Notes under the pieces: model-generated
Told to the model about the DNA's origin: nothing
Databases searched by the model: none
What the model saw: only the letters and a program-made list of their open reading frames with translations
In this document: one piece after another, positions 1 to 8,427 of the stretch
How the letters are laid out: each line of letters starts with the position of its first letter
How positions within the stretch are numbered: the first letter of the stretch is position 1
Assembly (NCBI GenBank): GCA_033857955.1
Contig: JAWVCW010000022.1
Location: 1 to 64,000, forward strand
Reading direction: 5' to 3'
DNA from: Gaiellasilicea sp033857955
Lineage (GTDB): Bacteria > Actinomycetota > Thermoleophilia > Gaiellales > Gaiellaceae
Length of the DNA stretch: 64,000 nt
Program-made: the position numbers and the translations under genes

Positions 1-197
<197 letters not shown>

Positions 198-222
198 CCG
201 AGGCCCTCGCGGAAACGGGTGA

Positions 223-254
223 GACGAGTTCTCTCATCTGTTTTTCGACTCGTC
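223..254. repeat. Inverted repeat downstream of the UvrA-like gene
   Basis: GACGAGT (223-229) is repeated inverted as ACTCGTC (248-254) around an 18-nt spacer that holds a run of five T. It lies between the converging ends of the UvrA-like gene and the SnoaL-like gene, so a transcription terminator is the likeliest role. The T run sits inside the loop and not after the stem, so this is not a textbook terminator. Confidence 0.35.
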
Positions 255-289
255 CCGTGGGCCACCGAAGGAGACGCGTCCTAGTACCG

Positions 290-685
290 CTAGGCCCAGA
301 AGGCGTCGAACGCCGGCTGTTCGAGCGGCTGGGCATGCACGTCGACCCAGAAGCCGTCGCGCAGCTCGACGAGGAGGGCTTGCTCGATGTCGAGCGACGC
401 CCGCCCCTCCCGTTCGCCGCGGGCTCGGTAGACCGCCACGGTGTGGGCCTCGTCCGCGACCACCCAGAGCAGGTCGGCGCGATAGGTGCCCGCGGTCAGC
501 TCTGCCGTGCGGCGGAGGAACGCGAGGATCTCCTCGCGGCCCCGGTACTCGCCGGCCATCGCGTTCGCGCCGGGCACGTGCCAGACGCCGTCCTCCGCGA
601 AGAGCCCGACGAGCCCCGACACGTCACCCCTGGCGAAGCGCTCGAAACCGGCGCGGACGATCGCCGCGTTCGGGTGCTCGCTCAA
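290..685 (-). CDS. SnoaL-like/NTF2-fold protein
   Basis: 131 residues, about the usual size for a single SnoaL-like (NTF2-fold) domain. The start (AIVRAGFERFARGDVSGL) followed by FAEDGVWHVPG and YRGREEILAFL is the standard pattern of this fold, which forms a cone with an internal pocket; members include small isomerases, hydratases and many proteins of unknown use, so no substrate can be named. It starts with TTG overlapping the stop of the ANTAR regulator (TTGA), so it is probably translated with the sensor pair upstream. Its role in that signalling operon is unknown. Confidence 0.75.
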   Translation of the reverse strand: MSEHPNAAIVRAGFERFARGDVSGLVGLFAEDGVWHVPGANAMAGEYRGREEILAFLRRTAELTAGTYRADLLWVVADEAHTVAVYRARGEREGRASLDIEQALLVELRDGFWVDVHAQPLEQPAFDAFWA

Positions 686-1251
686 GACGGGTCCAGCGTT
701 GCGACGACGGCTTCTGCGACAACCTTGAGTGGCCGTCCTGAGACCTGGCTTGCCTTGCGCAGACGGGCGAAAGCGTCCTGCTCGGAGAGGCCCTCCTTGG
801 TCATCAGCAGGCCCTTCGCGCGCTCGATCACCTTGCGTGCAGCGAGCGCGTCGGCGAGCGACTCGGCCTCCTCGCGCAGCGCCTGGAGCTCATCGTGCCG
901 TGCGCGGGCCGTCTCGATCGCCGGCAGCAGATCGGTTTCCCGGAACGGCTTCACGAGGTAGCCGAAGACGCCGGCCTCGACCGCCCGGGCGACGAGCTCC
1001 CGCTCGCCGTAGGCGGTCACCATCACGATCGGGATCGGCCGCTCCTCGAGAATCCGGCGCGCCGCCTCGATCCCGTCGAGCCGCGGCATCTTGACGTCCA
1101 GCACTGCAAGGTCGGGCTGCTCGGACCTCGCCAGCTCGACTGCCTCCTCGCCGTCGCGTGCCTCGGCACAGACCTCGAACCCCGCCGCCTCGAGCAGCGA
1201 GCGCAGGTCCATCCGGATGATCGTCTCGTCCTCCGCAATCAGGATCTTCAT
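682..1251 (-). CDS. pdtaR: ANTAR-domain response regulator (PdtaR-like)
   Basis: 189 residues: a receiver domain at about 1-120 with Asp52 as the phospho-acceptor (LAVLDVKMP), the acidic pair near residues 7-8 and the lysine in YLVKPF, then a helical linker and an ANTAR domain at about 130-185 (ARKVIERAKGLLMTKEGLSEQDAF). ANTAR domains bind RNA, usually paired hairpins with six-base loops in mRNA leaders, and prevent termination. The ATG overlaps the stop of the upstream sensor kinase by 4 nt, matching the actinobacterial PdtaS/PdtaR pair. A leader with two six-base-loop hairpins and a terminator sits about 7.4 kb away, before a glutamine synthetase gene; it is a plausible but untested target. 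Confidence 0.9.
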   Translation of the reverse strand: MKILIAEDETIIRMDLRSLLEAAGFEVCAEARDGEEAVELARSEQPDLAVLDVKMPRLDGIEAARRILEERPIPIVMVTAYGERELVARAVEAGVFGYLVKPFRETDLLPAIETARARHDELQALREEAESLADALAARKVIERAKGLLMTKEGLSEQDAFARLRKASQVSGRPLKVVAEAVVATLDPS

Positions 1252-2654
1252 GCGGGAAAGACCACCTCGGCACGCAGCCCTGAGTCGCTCGTCAGCCTCA
1301 ACGTGCCTTGCAGCTCGTCGCGCACGAGTGCCCGCACGATCGAGAGGCCGGTGCTCTCGCCGTCGCCTGCCGCGATCCCGCCGCCGTCGTCTGCGATCGC
1401 GAGCGACACGCCGCCGTTCCGCTGAGCCAGCTCGATCCGGACGGTCGCGCCGCCATGCTCGAGCGCGTTCTGGAAGAGCTCGCTGAAGACGAGGGCGAGC
1501 GCCGTGGCGCGGTGGCCGGCGAGCGAGACCGACTCGAGGTCCGCCTCGACCTCCTTCCCGACGACGAGACCCTGCACGAGCATCGCGCGCAGACGCTCGA
1601 TCAGCTCTGCCAGATCGACGTCGTCCTCGCGATGCTCGGTCAACACCTCGTGCACGGCGGCGATCGCCAGGATCCGGTTGACCGAGTCCGTCAGCGCACG
1701 ACGTGGGTCGACCTCGCTGGCGCGCGCTTGCAGGCGGAGCAGCGACGCCACGGTCTGGAGGTTGTTCTTGACCCGGTGGTGGATCTCCTGGGCGAGAACG
1801 CCGCGCATCACCGCGCGCCCGTGCTCGAGGGCGACGGCGGCGTGGTGCGCGATCGCCTCGAGGAGCGCGCGATCCTCTTCGGTGAACCGCGTGTCGCGGT
1901 CGCAGACGAGCTCGCCGATCTGACGGCGCTTCCACTTCAGCGGCAGTCGCAGCGCGTGCGTGCCCGCACGACCCTCCGGCCACGCGATCTTGCCGTCCTC
2001 GAGCACCAACGCGGCGCCGGTCGCTCCCATCGCGGTGATCGTCGTCTTCACGATCGCCTCGAGCGACTCCTCCAGGTAGAGCGACTCCGAGACGGCCTCC
2101 GAGATCTGTGCGAGCGCCTCGAGCTCGTGCACGCGCCGCTGGGCGTGGGCGTAGAGCTTCGCATGCTCGATCGTCTGCGCCACCTGAGACGCGATTGCGA
2201 CGAGGAGGTCTATCTCGGCCTCGGTGTAGTCGCGGGCAGCGCGCGTGCGCACGTTCAGCGCGCCCTCCATCTTCTCGCGCGCCAGGATCGGCACCGCGAG
2301 AATCGACTCGTATTCGTCCTCGGGCAGGTTCGGGAACTGCTTGAAGCGCGAGTCGAGATGCGCGGACGAGGCGATCGCGATCGGGGCCCGCTCCGCCGCG
2401 GCGGTCCCGGTGATCCCTTCGCCGAGATGCAGCCGCGGGCGCCGCGTCATCTCGTCGACCGCCGTTCCGTGCGTCGCCCGCAGGACGAGCTCGTCCGCGC
2501 GCTCGTCGTAGAGATAGACGAAGCAGGCGTCGGCTTCAAGCGCGTCGGCGACCTTGCTCGCGACGAGCGCAAGCACCTCCTCCAGGTCGAGCGTCGAGTT
2601 GACCGCCGCGATTGTCTCGGTCAGCAGTCGGAGGTGGCGGCTAGACGCGTCCAC
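1248..2654 (-). CDS. pdtaS: GAF-domain HisKA_2 sensor histidine kinase (PdtaS-like)
   Basis: 468 residues from a GTG start. A GAF domain lies at about 20-165, a second weaker GAF-like region at about 175-280, then the HisKA_2 phospho-acceptor helix with EIHHRVKNNLQ (His292/293 region), then a HATPase_c domain with ELFQNALEH and DDGGG. No membrane segment is visible, so it is likely cytosolic. This domain order and the HHRVKNN box are those of PdtaS-type kinases, which pair with ANTAR regulators; the regulator follows directly with an ATGA overlap. The signal is not evident. The reading frame continues upstream, and GTG at 2654 was chosen because it is the last plausible start after the neighbouring TetR gene ends; the ribosome site is weak. 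Confidence 0.88.
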   Translation of the reverse strand: MDASSRHLRLLTETIAAVNSTLDLEEVLALVASKVADALEADACFVYLYDERADELVLRATHGTAVDEMTRRPRLHLGEGITGTAAAERAPIAIASSAHLDSRFKQFPNLPEDEYESILAVPILAREKMEGALNVRTRAARDYTEAEIDLLVAIASQVAQTIEHAKLYAHAQRRVHELEALAQISEAVSESLYLEESLEAIVKTTITAMGATGAALVLEDGKIAWPEGRAGTHALRLPLKWKRRQIGELVCDRDTRFTEEDRALLEAIAHHAAVALEHGRAVMRGVLAQEIHHRVKNNLQTVASLLRLQARASEVDPRRALTDSVNRILAIAAVHEVLTEHREDDVDLAELIERLRAMLVQGLVVGKEVEADLESVSLAGHRATALALVFSELFQNALEHGGATVRIELAQRNGGVSLAIADDGGGIAAGDGESTGLSIVRALVRDELQGTLRLTSDSGLRAEVVFPA

Positions 2655-2674
2655 CGTCAGAGTGTAGGTGCGTG

Positions 2675-3259
2675 TCAGCCGCGCAAGGCCGCGTCTAGGG
2701 CCGGAGCGAAGCGCGCGGCGTCGTCGAGCAGCCCGGCGAGATCCTCGCTCTCCGGGGCGAGCTGCGAGACCAGGTTCGCTCCGAGGTAGAAGGTGACCGC
2801 GACGTGGGCGAGGCGCCGCGGAGATGCAAGCTCGAGGATTGGAGAGCCGGCGAGCGAGCGCTCGATCGCCCTCTCTGCCAGCTCGATCCAGGGCTCCATG
2901 AGCTCGATGACCCGGGGCCCGAGCTCCGGGTGGGACACACTCCCGGCGACGAGCTCCGAGACGACGCGGATGTGCCCGCTGGCGAGGTCTTCGCGATAGA
3001 TCCGGCCGAGCACCGCCACGAGCTCGTCGATCCGCTCGGCGTCTTCGACAGCGGCCCGGTAGCGGTCGAGCCGCTCGCCGCTCGATTGCGCCAGCGCAGC
3101 GAGCAGGAGCTCGTTCAAGCTGCCGAAGTAGTAGAAGATCAGCGCCGGATTGAAGCTGCCGGTGGCCGCGATCGCGCGCGTGCTTGCTCCGGCCAGCCCC
3201 TTTTCCTTCAGCGTCGCGAGCGTCGCCTCGAGGATCCGCGTGCGCGTGCCGGCGCTCAT
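2675..3259 (-). CDS. TetR-family transcriptional regulator
   Basis: 194 residues. The N-terminal 50 residues form a TetR helix-turn-helix (RILEATLATLKEKGLAGAS, then AIAATGSFNPALIFYYFG), with the usual F/YYxFG sequence at the end of the recognition helix. The remainder is the helical ligand/dimer domain, not assignable to a ligand. It is divergent from the DUF805-SRPBCC gene, and a TTTGA-N8-TCAAA inverted repeat spans its own start codon, so it probably represses itself and possibly the divergent gene. Confidence 0.9.
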   Translation of the reverse strand: MSAGTRTRILEATLATLKEKGLAGASTRAIAATGSFNPALIFYYFGSLNELLLAALAQSSGERLDRYRAAVEDAERIDELVAVLGRIYREDLASGHIRVVSELVAGSVSHPELGPRVIELMEPWIELAERAIERSLAGSPILELASPRRLAHVAVTFYLGANLVSQLAPESEDLAGLLDDAARFAPALDAALRG

Positions 3260-3276
3260 TTGACCAGTCGCTCAAA
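3259..3276. promoter_or_regulatory. Candidate TetR operator
   Basis: An 18-bp inverted repeat, TTTGA-N8-TCAAA, begins at the TetR start codon and lies in the 32-bp gap to the divergent gene. The whole gap is A/T-rich compared with its surroundings, as expected for a promoter. Binding by the adjacent TetR protein is inferred from position and symmetry only. Confidence 0.45.
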
Positions 3277-3291
3277 ATACTCTTTAATCAC

Positions 3292-4677
3292 TTGATCAAA
3301 CGTAGCACGATCACCGGCCTCTTTCTGCCGCGCGGGAAGCTGGCGCGCAGCCGCTACGCGGTGACAGGCGCGATTCTCGCGCTCGTCAAGATCAACATCG
3401 ATCGCGCGATCGCCGGACTGCACGGCAAGTACTGGGATCCAGTCGAGTACTGGATCCCGAGTGGCGCCCCGTTGCGAGACCTCGGGCGGGGCGACGTCTC
3501 CCTCTACGCGACACTCGCCGCGGTGGCGGTGCCGTTCGTCTGGGCCGGCGTCGCGCTGACGCTGCGCCGACTGCGAGACGCCGGCCTGCCCGCATGGCTC
3601 GTGCTGCTGTTCTTCGTCCCGTTTCTGAACCTGCTGCTCTTTCTCGTGCTCTGCGCCGTGCCCTCGTCCACGGCGGACGCGGCCGAGATCGGCCATGCCG
3701 ACAGCCGGTTGGAGCGCCTCCTCCCCCGCGGCCCGTGGGCGAGCGCCGCGACCGGTCTCGTGCTCACGGCGGTCCTGGCGGTGGCGCTCACCTTGCTCGG
3801 CACCGTCGTCCTCGAGACCTACGGCTGGGGCCTCTTCGTCGGCATCCCCTTCCTGAGCGGCCTGCTCTCGTCGACCGTGTACGGCTACCACGAGCCACGG
3901 TCGCTCCCAGGCTGCGTCGGCGTCGCGCTGATGTCGGTGGGGCTCGCAAGCGCACTCCTCGTGGGGCTCGCAATCGAAGGCGTGCTCTGCATTGCGATGG
4001 CCGCACCACTCGCGGCTGCCGTCGCGACCCTCGGCGGGGTCGTCGGCTACGGGCTTCAGCGGCGCGGACCACGCGTCGGCGCGAGCCGCGCCTACTCCGT
4101 CGCGATCCTCGCGCTGCCGCTGCTGCTCGGCGCTGAGGCCGCTACGGGGCCGACGCCCGACCTGGCCGCGGTGCGCACGACCGTCGTCATCGACGCGCCG
4201 CCGCACGTCGTCTGGCAGCACGTCGTCTCGTTCTCCGAGTTGCCGCCGCCGGACGAGCTGGTGTTCCGGACCGGCATCGCGTACCCGCAGACCGCGGTCA
4301 TCGAGGGCCGCGGCGTCGGCGCGATTCGGCGCTGCCGCTTCTCGACCGGCGACTTCGTCGAGCCGATCACGCGGTGGGAGGAGCCGCGCCTGCTCGCGTT
4401 CTCCGTCGCCTCCCAGCCGGCCCCGATGCGCGAGCTCTCTCCCTGGGGCGCGATCCATCCGCCGCACCTGGACGGGTTCCTTCGCTCGCGGCGCGGCCAA
4501 TTCCGGCTACGCCCGCTGCCTGGCGGACGGACGCTACTCGAAGGCACAACCTGGTACGAGAACAGGATGTGGCCGGCCCCTTACTGGCAGCAGTGGTCCG
4601 ACGAGCTGATCCACCGGATCCATCGCCGCGTGCTCGAGCACGTGAAGCGGGAGGCCGAGGCCGTCCGACAGCCTTAA
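3292..4677 (+). CDS. DUF805-SRPBCC fusion membrane protein
   Basis: 461 residues from TTG 3292 (the frame is open further upstream into the TetR gene, so this start is a judgement). The first part resembles DUF805 inner-membrane proteins: LPRGKLARSRYA, then hydrophobic segments with RRLRDAGLPAWLVLLFF and FLNLLLFLVLCAVPS, followed by three more membrane segments up to about residue 300. The C-terminal third (VVIDAPPHVVWQHVVSF to the end) is an SRPBCC/START-like ligand-binding domain of the polyketide-cyclase type, with TxWYENRMWPAPYW near the end. A membrane domain joined to an SRPBCC domain suggests binding of a hydrophobic ligand at the membrane; the ligand is unknown. It faces a TetR gene that may control it. 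Confidence 0.7.
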   Translation: MIKRSTITGLFLPRGKLARSRYAVTGAILALVKINIDRAIAGLHGKYWDPVEYWIPSGAPLRDLGRGDVSLYATLAAVAVPFVWAGVALTLRRLRDAGLPAWLVLLFFVPFLNLLLFLVLCAVPSSTADAAEIGHADSRLERLLPRGPWASAATGLVLTAVLAVALTLLGTVVLETYGWGLFVGIPFLSGLLSSTVYGYHEPRSLPGCVGVALMSVGLASALLVGLAIEGVLCIAMAAPLAAAVATLGGVVGYGLQRRGPRVGASRAYSVAILALPLLLGAEAATGPTPDLAAVRTTVVIDAPPHVVWQHVVSFSELPPPDELVFRTGIAYPQTAVIEGRGVGAIRRCRFSTGDFVEPITRWEEPRLLAFSVASQPAPMRELSPWGAIHPPHLDGFLRSRRGQFRLRPLPGGRTLLEGTTWYENRMWPAPYWQQWSDELIHRIHRRVLEHVKREAEAVRQP

Positions 4678-4737
4678 CAAACTTCTTACCGAAGTCATGG
4701 GAGAAACTTCAAACACCGGGAATAGGTTCTCATCCAG

Positions 4738-4989
4738 ATGAGCGCGATCGAACTCGACCTCCGCAGCGTCAAAGGCTTTCTCGTTGCGGACGTCCGTGGC
4801 CGCGTGATCGGCCGCGTCGAGTCGCCCATGTACGGCAGCCAGCCCGACGTGCCCGACGCACTTGCCGTCCGCTCGGGCTTCCTTCGCGGCCGCCGAATCG
4901 TGCCGGCCGAGGCGATCGGCGAGATCGACGAAGGCTCCCGCGTGATCGGCCTCAGCGTCCTGCGCGAGTCGATCCGCAAGTTCCTCTAA
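4738..4989 (+). CDS. Small PRC-barrel-like protein
   Basis: 83 residues. The layout (SVKGFLVADVRGRVIGRVES at the start and IVPAEAIGEIDEGSRVIGL near the end) is that of a PRC-barrel domain, a small beta-barrel found in RimM, photosynthetic reaction-centre subunits and many stand-alone actinobacterial proteins. No catalytic residues are expected. The 60 nt upstream contain AAACACCGGGAATAGG, which loosely resembles a stress-sigma-type minus-10 region, but this is weak. The function is unknown. Confidence 0.65.
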   Translation: MSAIELDLRSVKGFLVADVRGRVIGRVESPMYGSQPDVPDALAVRSGFLRGRRIVPAEAIGEIDEGSRVIGLSVLRESIRKFL

Positions 4990-5124
4990 CCCACGCCGCT
5001 CTTCCGCGCGAGCGAAGCCAGGCGCAAGCGCCGCATCGGTCGCTCCCTATCTCGGGCGGAGCGGAGTTCATCTCCGCGCAGCCCCGCAACGCAACAGGCG
5101 AAGCAACGAAGAAGGAGGGGGCTC

Positions 5125-5149
5125 GTGGGGGAACCCTGGGGTTCCCCAC
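5125..5149. terminator. Hairpin, probable terminator between converging genes
   Basis: GTGGGG-G-AACC, loop CTGG, GGTTCCCCAC: a 10-bp stem with one bulged G. It lies downstream of the glutamine synthetase gene (minus) and of the PRC-barrel gene (plus). No T run follows on either strand, so termination strength is uncertain. Confidence 0.45.
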
Positions 5150-5160
5150 GGAACGACCAC

Positions 5161-5180
5161 GGGCTCCTGTGAGGGAGCCC
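5161..5180. terminator. Second hairpin between converging genes
   Basis: GGGCTCC (5161-5167) pairs with GGAGCCC (5174-5180) around the six-base loop TGTGAG. Together with the hairpin 12 nt away it forms a tandem stem-loop pair in the shared 3' region. It could act as a terminator or RNA stabiliser; no T run is present. Confidence 0.4.
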
Positions 5181-5283
5181 GCGATCGGCCGTCAGTTGAG
5201 GTCGCGGCGCTCGCCTTGCGCCGCAGCCCTTCGACCAGTATGCGCCTTCGGGAAGCGACGTGTCTAGTCCAGGAACGACTGGG

Positions 5284-6648
5284 CTAAAGCACGGCGAGGT
5301 ATCGGTCCAGCTCCCATTTCGTCAGCTGGATCCGGTACTCGTCCCACTCCTTGCGCTTGATCTCGACGTACCGCTCGTGGATGTGATCGCCGAGCGCCTT
5401 CCGCATCAGCTCCGACTCTGCGAGCGCCTCGACCGCCTCGCCGAGCGTGCCGGGAAGTGCCTCGATCCCGCGCTCCTGACGCTCCGCGGCGGAGAGGTGG
5501 TAGAGGTTCGAGTCCATCGGCTCCTCGAGCTCGTAGCCCTGCTCGATCCCCTCGAGCCCGGCGTGTAGGAGGGCGGCAAAGGTGAGGTACGGGTTGCAGG
5601 CCGGGTCGGGACAGCGGATCTCGGCGCGCGTCGCCTGTTCCGAGCCCGGCTTGTAGAGCGGGATCCTGATCAGGGCCGAGCGGTTCCGCTGCGACCAGGC
5701 GACGTAGACCGGCGCCTCGAAACCCGGCACCAGCCGCTTGTAGGAGTTGACCCACTGGGCGAACACCGCGGAGAGCTCGCGCGCGTGGCGGAGTAGGCCG
5801 GCGATGAAGGCCTTCGCCGTCGGCGAGAGGTGATGCTGATCATTGCCGTCGAAGAACTGGTTCCTGCCGTCGGTGAAGAGCGACATGTGGGTGTGCATGC
5901 CCGACCCGTTCTCGCCGAAGAGCGGCTTCGGCATGAAGGTCGCGTAGACGCCGTTCTTGGCGGCGACCTCCTTCACGATCAGCCGGTAGGTGATCGTCGC
6001 ATCGGCCATCTCGAGCGCGGGGGCGTAGCGCATGTCGATCTCGTGCTGCGAAGGCGCCACCTCGTGGTGGTGGTACTCGATCGGAATGCCGACGCTCTCG
6101 AGCGCCTGAATCGTCTCGTTCCGGAGGTCGGTAGCGGCGTCGAGCGCGGTCATCGCGAAGTAGCCGCCCTCGTCGAGCGTCTCCGTCCCCTTGTTGTCCT
6201 TGAAGAGGAAGTACTCGAGCTCGGGCCCGATGTTGAACGTGTCGAAGCCCAGGGACTGCATCCGCTCGAGTGCCTTGCGAAGCATGTAGCGCGGGTCGCC
6301 CTCGTACGGCTTCCCGTCCGGAGTGACGACGTCGCAGATCATCCGGCCGACGACGGTCTCACCGGGCCGCGCCGGCATGATCCGGAAGGTCTCGGGGTCC
6401 GGGATTGCGACCATGTCCGACTCCTCGATCGCGTTGAAGCCCGTAATCGACGAGCCGTCGAAGCCCATCCCGTCATCGAGTGCGGCCTCGAGCTCACTCG
6501 GTGTGATCGCGAAGCTCTTCAGGTGCCCCTCGAGATCGGTGAACCAGAAGAGGACGTACTCGACCTTCAGCTTCTCGATCTCCTTCAGCACCTGCTTGCG
6601 CGACTCCGGGTCGGACGTCGCCCGGTGCTTGCTCTCGATCATCCCCAT
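5284..6648 (-). CDS. glnA: Glutamine synthetase, type I-alpha-like
   Basis: 454 residues; makes glutamine from glutamate, ammonia and ATP in the cytosol. Motifs in order: GFDGSSITGF, ELEYFLF, EYHHHEVAPSQHEID, FMPKPLFGENGSGMHTH, the Glu/Arg site KRLVPGFEAPVY and RNRSALIRIP, and EIRCPDPACNPYL. The end (SNLYHLSAAERQERGIEALPG, then a tail closing with LTKWELDRYLAVL) matches the GlnA alpha group rather than the adenylylated beta group. ATG 6648 is chosen because AAGGAGGA lies 9 nt upstream. A second, beta-type gene lies on the other strand at 8732. A strong 12-bp hairpin lies just upstream at 6688-6718. Confidence 0.95.
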   Translation of the reverse strand: MGMIESKHRATSDPESRKQVLKEIEKLKVEYVLFWFTDLEGHLKSFAITPSELEAALDDGMGFDGSSITGFNAIEESDMVAIPDPETFRIMPARPGETVVGRMICDVVTPDGKPYEGDPRYMLRKALERMQSLGFDTFNIGPELEYFLFKDNKGTETLDEGGYFAMTALDAATDLRNETIQALESVGIPIEYHHHEVAPSQHEIDMRYAPALEMADATITYRLIVKEVAAKNGVYATFMPKPLFGENGSGMHTHMSLFTDGRNQFFDGNDQHHLSPTAKAFIAGLLRHARELSAVFAQWVNSYKRLVPGFEAPVYVAWSQRNRSALIRIPLYKPGSEQATRAEIRCPDPACNPYLTFAALLHAGLEGIEQGYELEEPMDSNLYHLSAAERQERGIEALPGTLGEAVEALAESELMRKALGDHIHERYVEIKRKEWDEYRIQLTKWELDRYLAVL

Positions 6649-6687
6649 GCCGTCTTTCCTCCTTGTCAAGAACTGCCGAAATGCAAA

Positions 6688-6718
6688 GGGCCCCAGGCGA
6701 AAAGACCGCCTGAGGCCC
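6688..6718 (-). terminator. Strong hairpin between the ABC permease and glnA
   Basis: GGGCCCCAGGCG (6688-6699) pairs with CGCCTGAGGCCC (6707-6718) over 12 positions with one G-T pair; the loop is 7 nt. On the minus strand the stem is followed by TTTGCATTT. It lies 33 nt after the end of the ABC permease gene and about 39 nt before the glnA start, so it may end the ABC transcript or act as an attenuator in the glnA leader. Confidence 0.6.
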
Positions 6719-6751
6719 CGGCGCCTCGAAAACCTCGGCGAGTCTAACGCA

Positions 6752-7585
6752 CTACCCGCTCCGCTTCAATTTGCCGTGCTTCTTCGCGTACATCTCGCCG
6801 CGGCGGAAGACCCAGAGCCCGATCGGCGCCGAGACGACCCCGATCAGGAGCAGCGGCCAGATCTCGTCCCACATCGTCGAAAGGCCCGCGCCGTTCAGGA
6901 TCGCGCCCCGGATCCCGTCGAGCGCATACGTCGCCGGCGAGATGACGGAGATCCACTGCATCCACTGCGGCAGCACGTCGACCGGGTAGTAGACGCCCGA
7001 GACGACGAGCAGCATCCCCTGCGCCACGAACCCCAGCTGCGCGCCCTTCTCGGGCGAGATCAGCGGCAGCACCGCGGTCATGATCCCGATCCCGATGAAC
7101 GAGAGCGACGCCACGACGAGCACGACGAACGCGGCCAGGAAGTCTGCGTTCGGCATCTGCAGGTCGACGAACGACGCGACGACGATGAAGAGGATGATCG
7201 CCCGGATCAGCCCGTAGAGCACGGCGAAGAAGCCCGCGCCCGCGAGGTGCATGGCGCGGGACAGGGGCGCCATGAAGGTGTACTCGATCGTCCCCTCCCA
7301 GCGCTCCCAGGCCACCGTCTCGGTCATGAACTCGAACAGGATCCCGAGGTACGCCCACACGACGGCGCCGATCAGCAGCGTCGTCGTCGCGCGGTTGACG
7401 TCGATCTGACCGCCCGTCGCCTCGATCCCCTTCGCGATGAAGACGATCGTGAGCGTGTTCGCGATCGTCCAGATCATGAAGGCGACGTCCCACCAGATGT
7501 AGCGGCGGGTCAGATAGACGTTGCGCTCGACAACACCGCCGAGCCCGATCAGCTCGGCACGAAGAGTGGATGCAGCAGCTCTCAT
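6752..7585 (-). CDS. ABC-2 type transporter permease
   Basis: 277 residues with six hydrophobic segments (for example DVAFMIWTIANTLTIVFIA, LIGAVVWAYLGILFEF, and the pair near the C-terminus ending LLIGVVSAPIGLWVF). This is the ABC-2 permease pattern used by exporters of drugs, lipids or polysaccharides; substrate unknown. Its start overlaps the stop of the ATPase gene by 4 nt, so the two form one exporter made of homodimers of each subunit. Confidence 0.88.
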   Translation of the reverse strand: MRAAASTLRAELIGLGGVVERNVYLTRRYIWWDVAFMIWTIANTLTIVFIAKGIEATGGQIDVNRATTTLLIGAVVWAYLGILFEFMTETVAWERWEGTIEYTFMAPLSRAMHLAGAGFFAVLYGLIRAIILFIVVASFVDLQMPNADFLAAFVVLVVASLSFIGIGIMTAVLPLISPEKGAQLGFVAQGMLLVVSGVYYPVDVLPQWMQWISVISPATYALDGIRGAILNGAGLSTMWDEIWPLLLIGVVSAPIGLWVFRRGEMYAKKHGKLKRSG

Positions 7586-8427
7586 GCGAACACCTCCCGG
7601 TCCTCGTCGTCCTCGTCCACTTCCGCCTCGAACGCGCGGCCCGTGGCCGCGAAGAAGGCCTGCTCAAGCGTCTCGACCTCGAAGCGCTCGAGGATCTCCG
7701 GCACGGTCTCCAGGAAGAGGAGCTCGCCACGATCGAGGATCCCGACCCGGTCCGCGAGCGCCTCCGCCTCGGCGAGATCGTGCGTGCAGAGCAGGATCGT
7801 CGAGTCGTGCGTGCGCCTCACGTCACGGATGAACTCCTGCACCTCGAGCTTGGAGCGCGGGTCGAGCCCGGTCGTCGGCTCGTCGAGCAGGAGGAGCACC
7901 GGCGAGGTGAGGAGGGCACGCGCGAGCGCGACCTTCTGCTGCATGCCGCGGGACAGGTTCTCCATCGGCTCGGTTCGACGGTCGACCGGAAAGCCGACCT
8001 TGCCGAGGATCTCCGGAATCTTGACCCGGGTCTCGCTGGGGCCCATGCCGTAGAAGCGGGCCGCGTAGTGGAGGTTCTCGCCCGCCGACATCTTCTTGAA
8101 GAAGCTGGCCTCGACCGAGACGCGGTTGACGAGCCTGCGCACCGGCCGCGGGTTGGCGAAGACGTCGTGGCCGAAGACGTGCGCGCTGCCGCCGTCGTTG
8201 AAGAGCAGCGTGGAGAGCAGCCGGACCAGCGTCGACTTGCCCGAGCCGTTCTGCCCCAGGATCGCCACGCACTCGCCGCGCTGCATCGTGAACGTGATGC
8301 CGTGCAGGACCACGCGCTTCTTGCGCGCGAACCGGCCTGCCTTCTTGTCCCGGCGCGAGAACACCTTGCGGAGATCCCGCACGTCGACGGCAGGCGTCAC
8401 ACGGTGCAACTCGATTAACTCGCTCAT
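7582..8427 (-). CDS. ABC transporter ATP-binding protein
   Basis: 281 residues. Walker A is GQNGSGKST, the signature is LSRGMQQK and Walker B is LLLLDEPTTGLD, followed by the H-loop in LLCTHDLAEAEALADR. The order and the DLAEAEAL segment are typical of ABC-2 exporter ATPases. A basic stretch (FSRRDKKAGRFARKKR) before Walker A is longer than usual. It is the first gene of a two-gene operon with the permease and diverges from the glutamine synthetase II operon. Substrate unknown. Confidence 0.92.
   Translation of the reverse strand: MSELIELHRVTPAVDVRDLRKVFSRRDKKAGRFARKKRVVLHGITFTMQRGECVAILGQNGSGKSTLVRLLSTLLFNDGGSAHVFGHDVFANPRPVRRLVNRVSVEASFFKKMSAGENLHYAARFYGMGPSETRVKIPEILGKVGFPVDRRTEPMENLSRGMQQKVALARALLTSPVLLLLDEPTTGLDPRSKLEVQEFIRDVRRTHDSTILLCTHDLAEAEALADRVGILDRGELLFLETVPEILERFEVETLEQAFFAATGRAFEAEVDEDDEDREVFA

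Larger units (their letters stand above)
4990..5283. other. Intergenic region with two hairpins between converging genes
   Basis: A 294-nt stretch between the PRC-barrel gene and the end of the alpha-type glutamine synthetase. No start with a ribosome site or coding pattern is evident. It holds two compact hairpins described separately (5125-5149 and 5161-5180); the rest is featureless to my reading. Confidence 0.5.

Noticed and set aside
4678..4737. Stress-sigma (SigB-like) promoter before the PRC-barrel gene
   Set aside because: Only the GGGAAT part is suggestive; no good GTTT element stands at the right distance.
5041..5283. Small protein in the region after the PRC-barrel gene
   Set aside because: The open frames there lack ribosome sites and family character, and are interrupted by hairpins.
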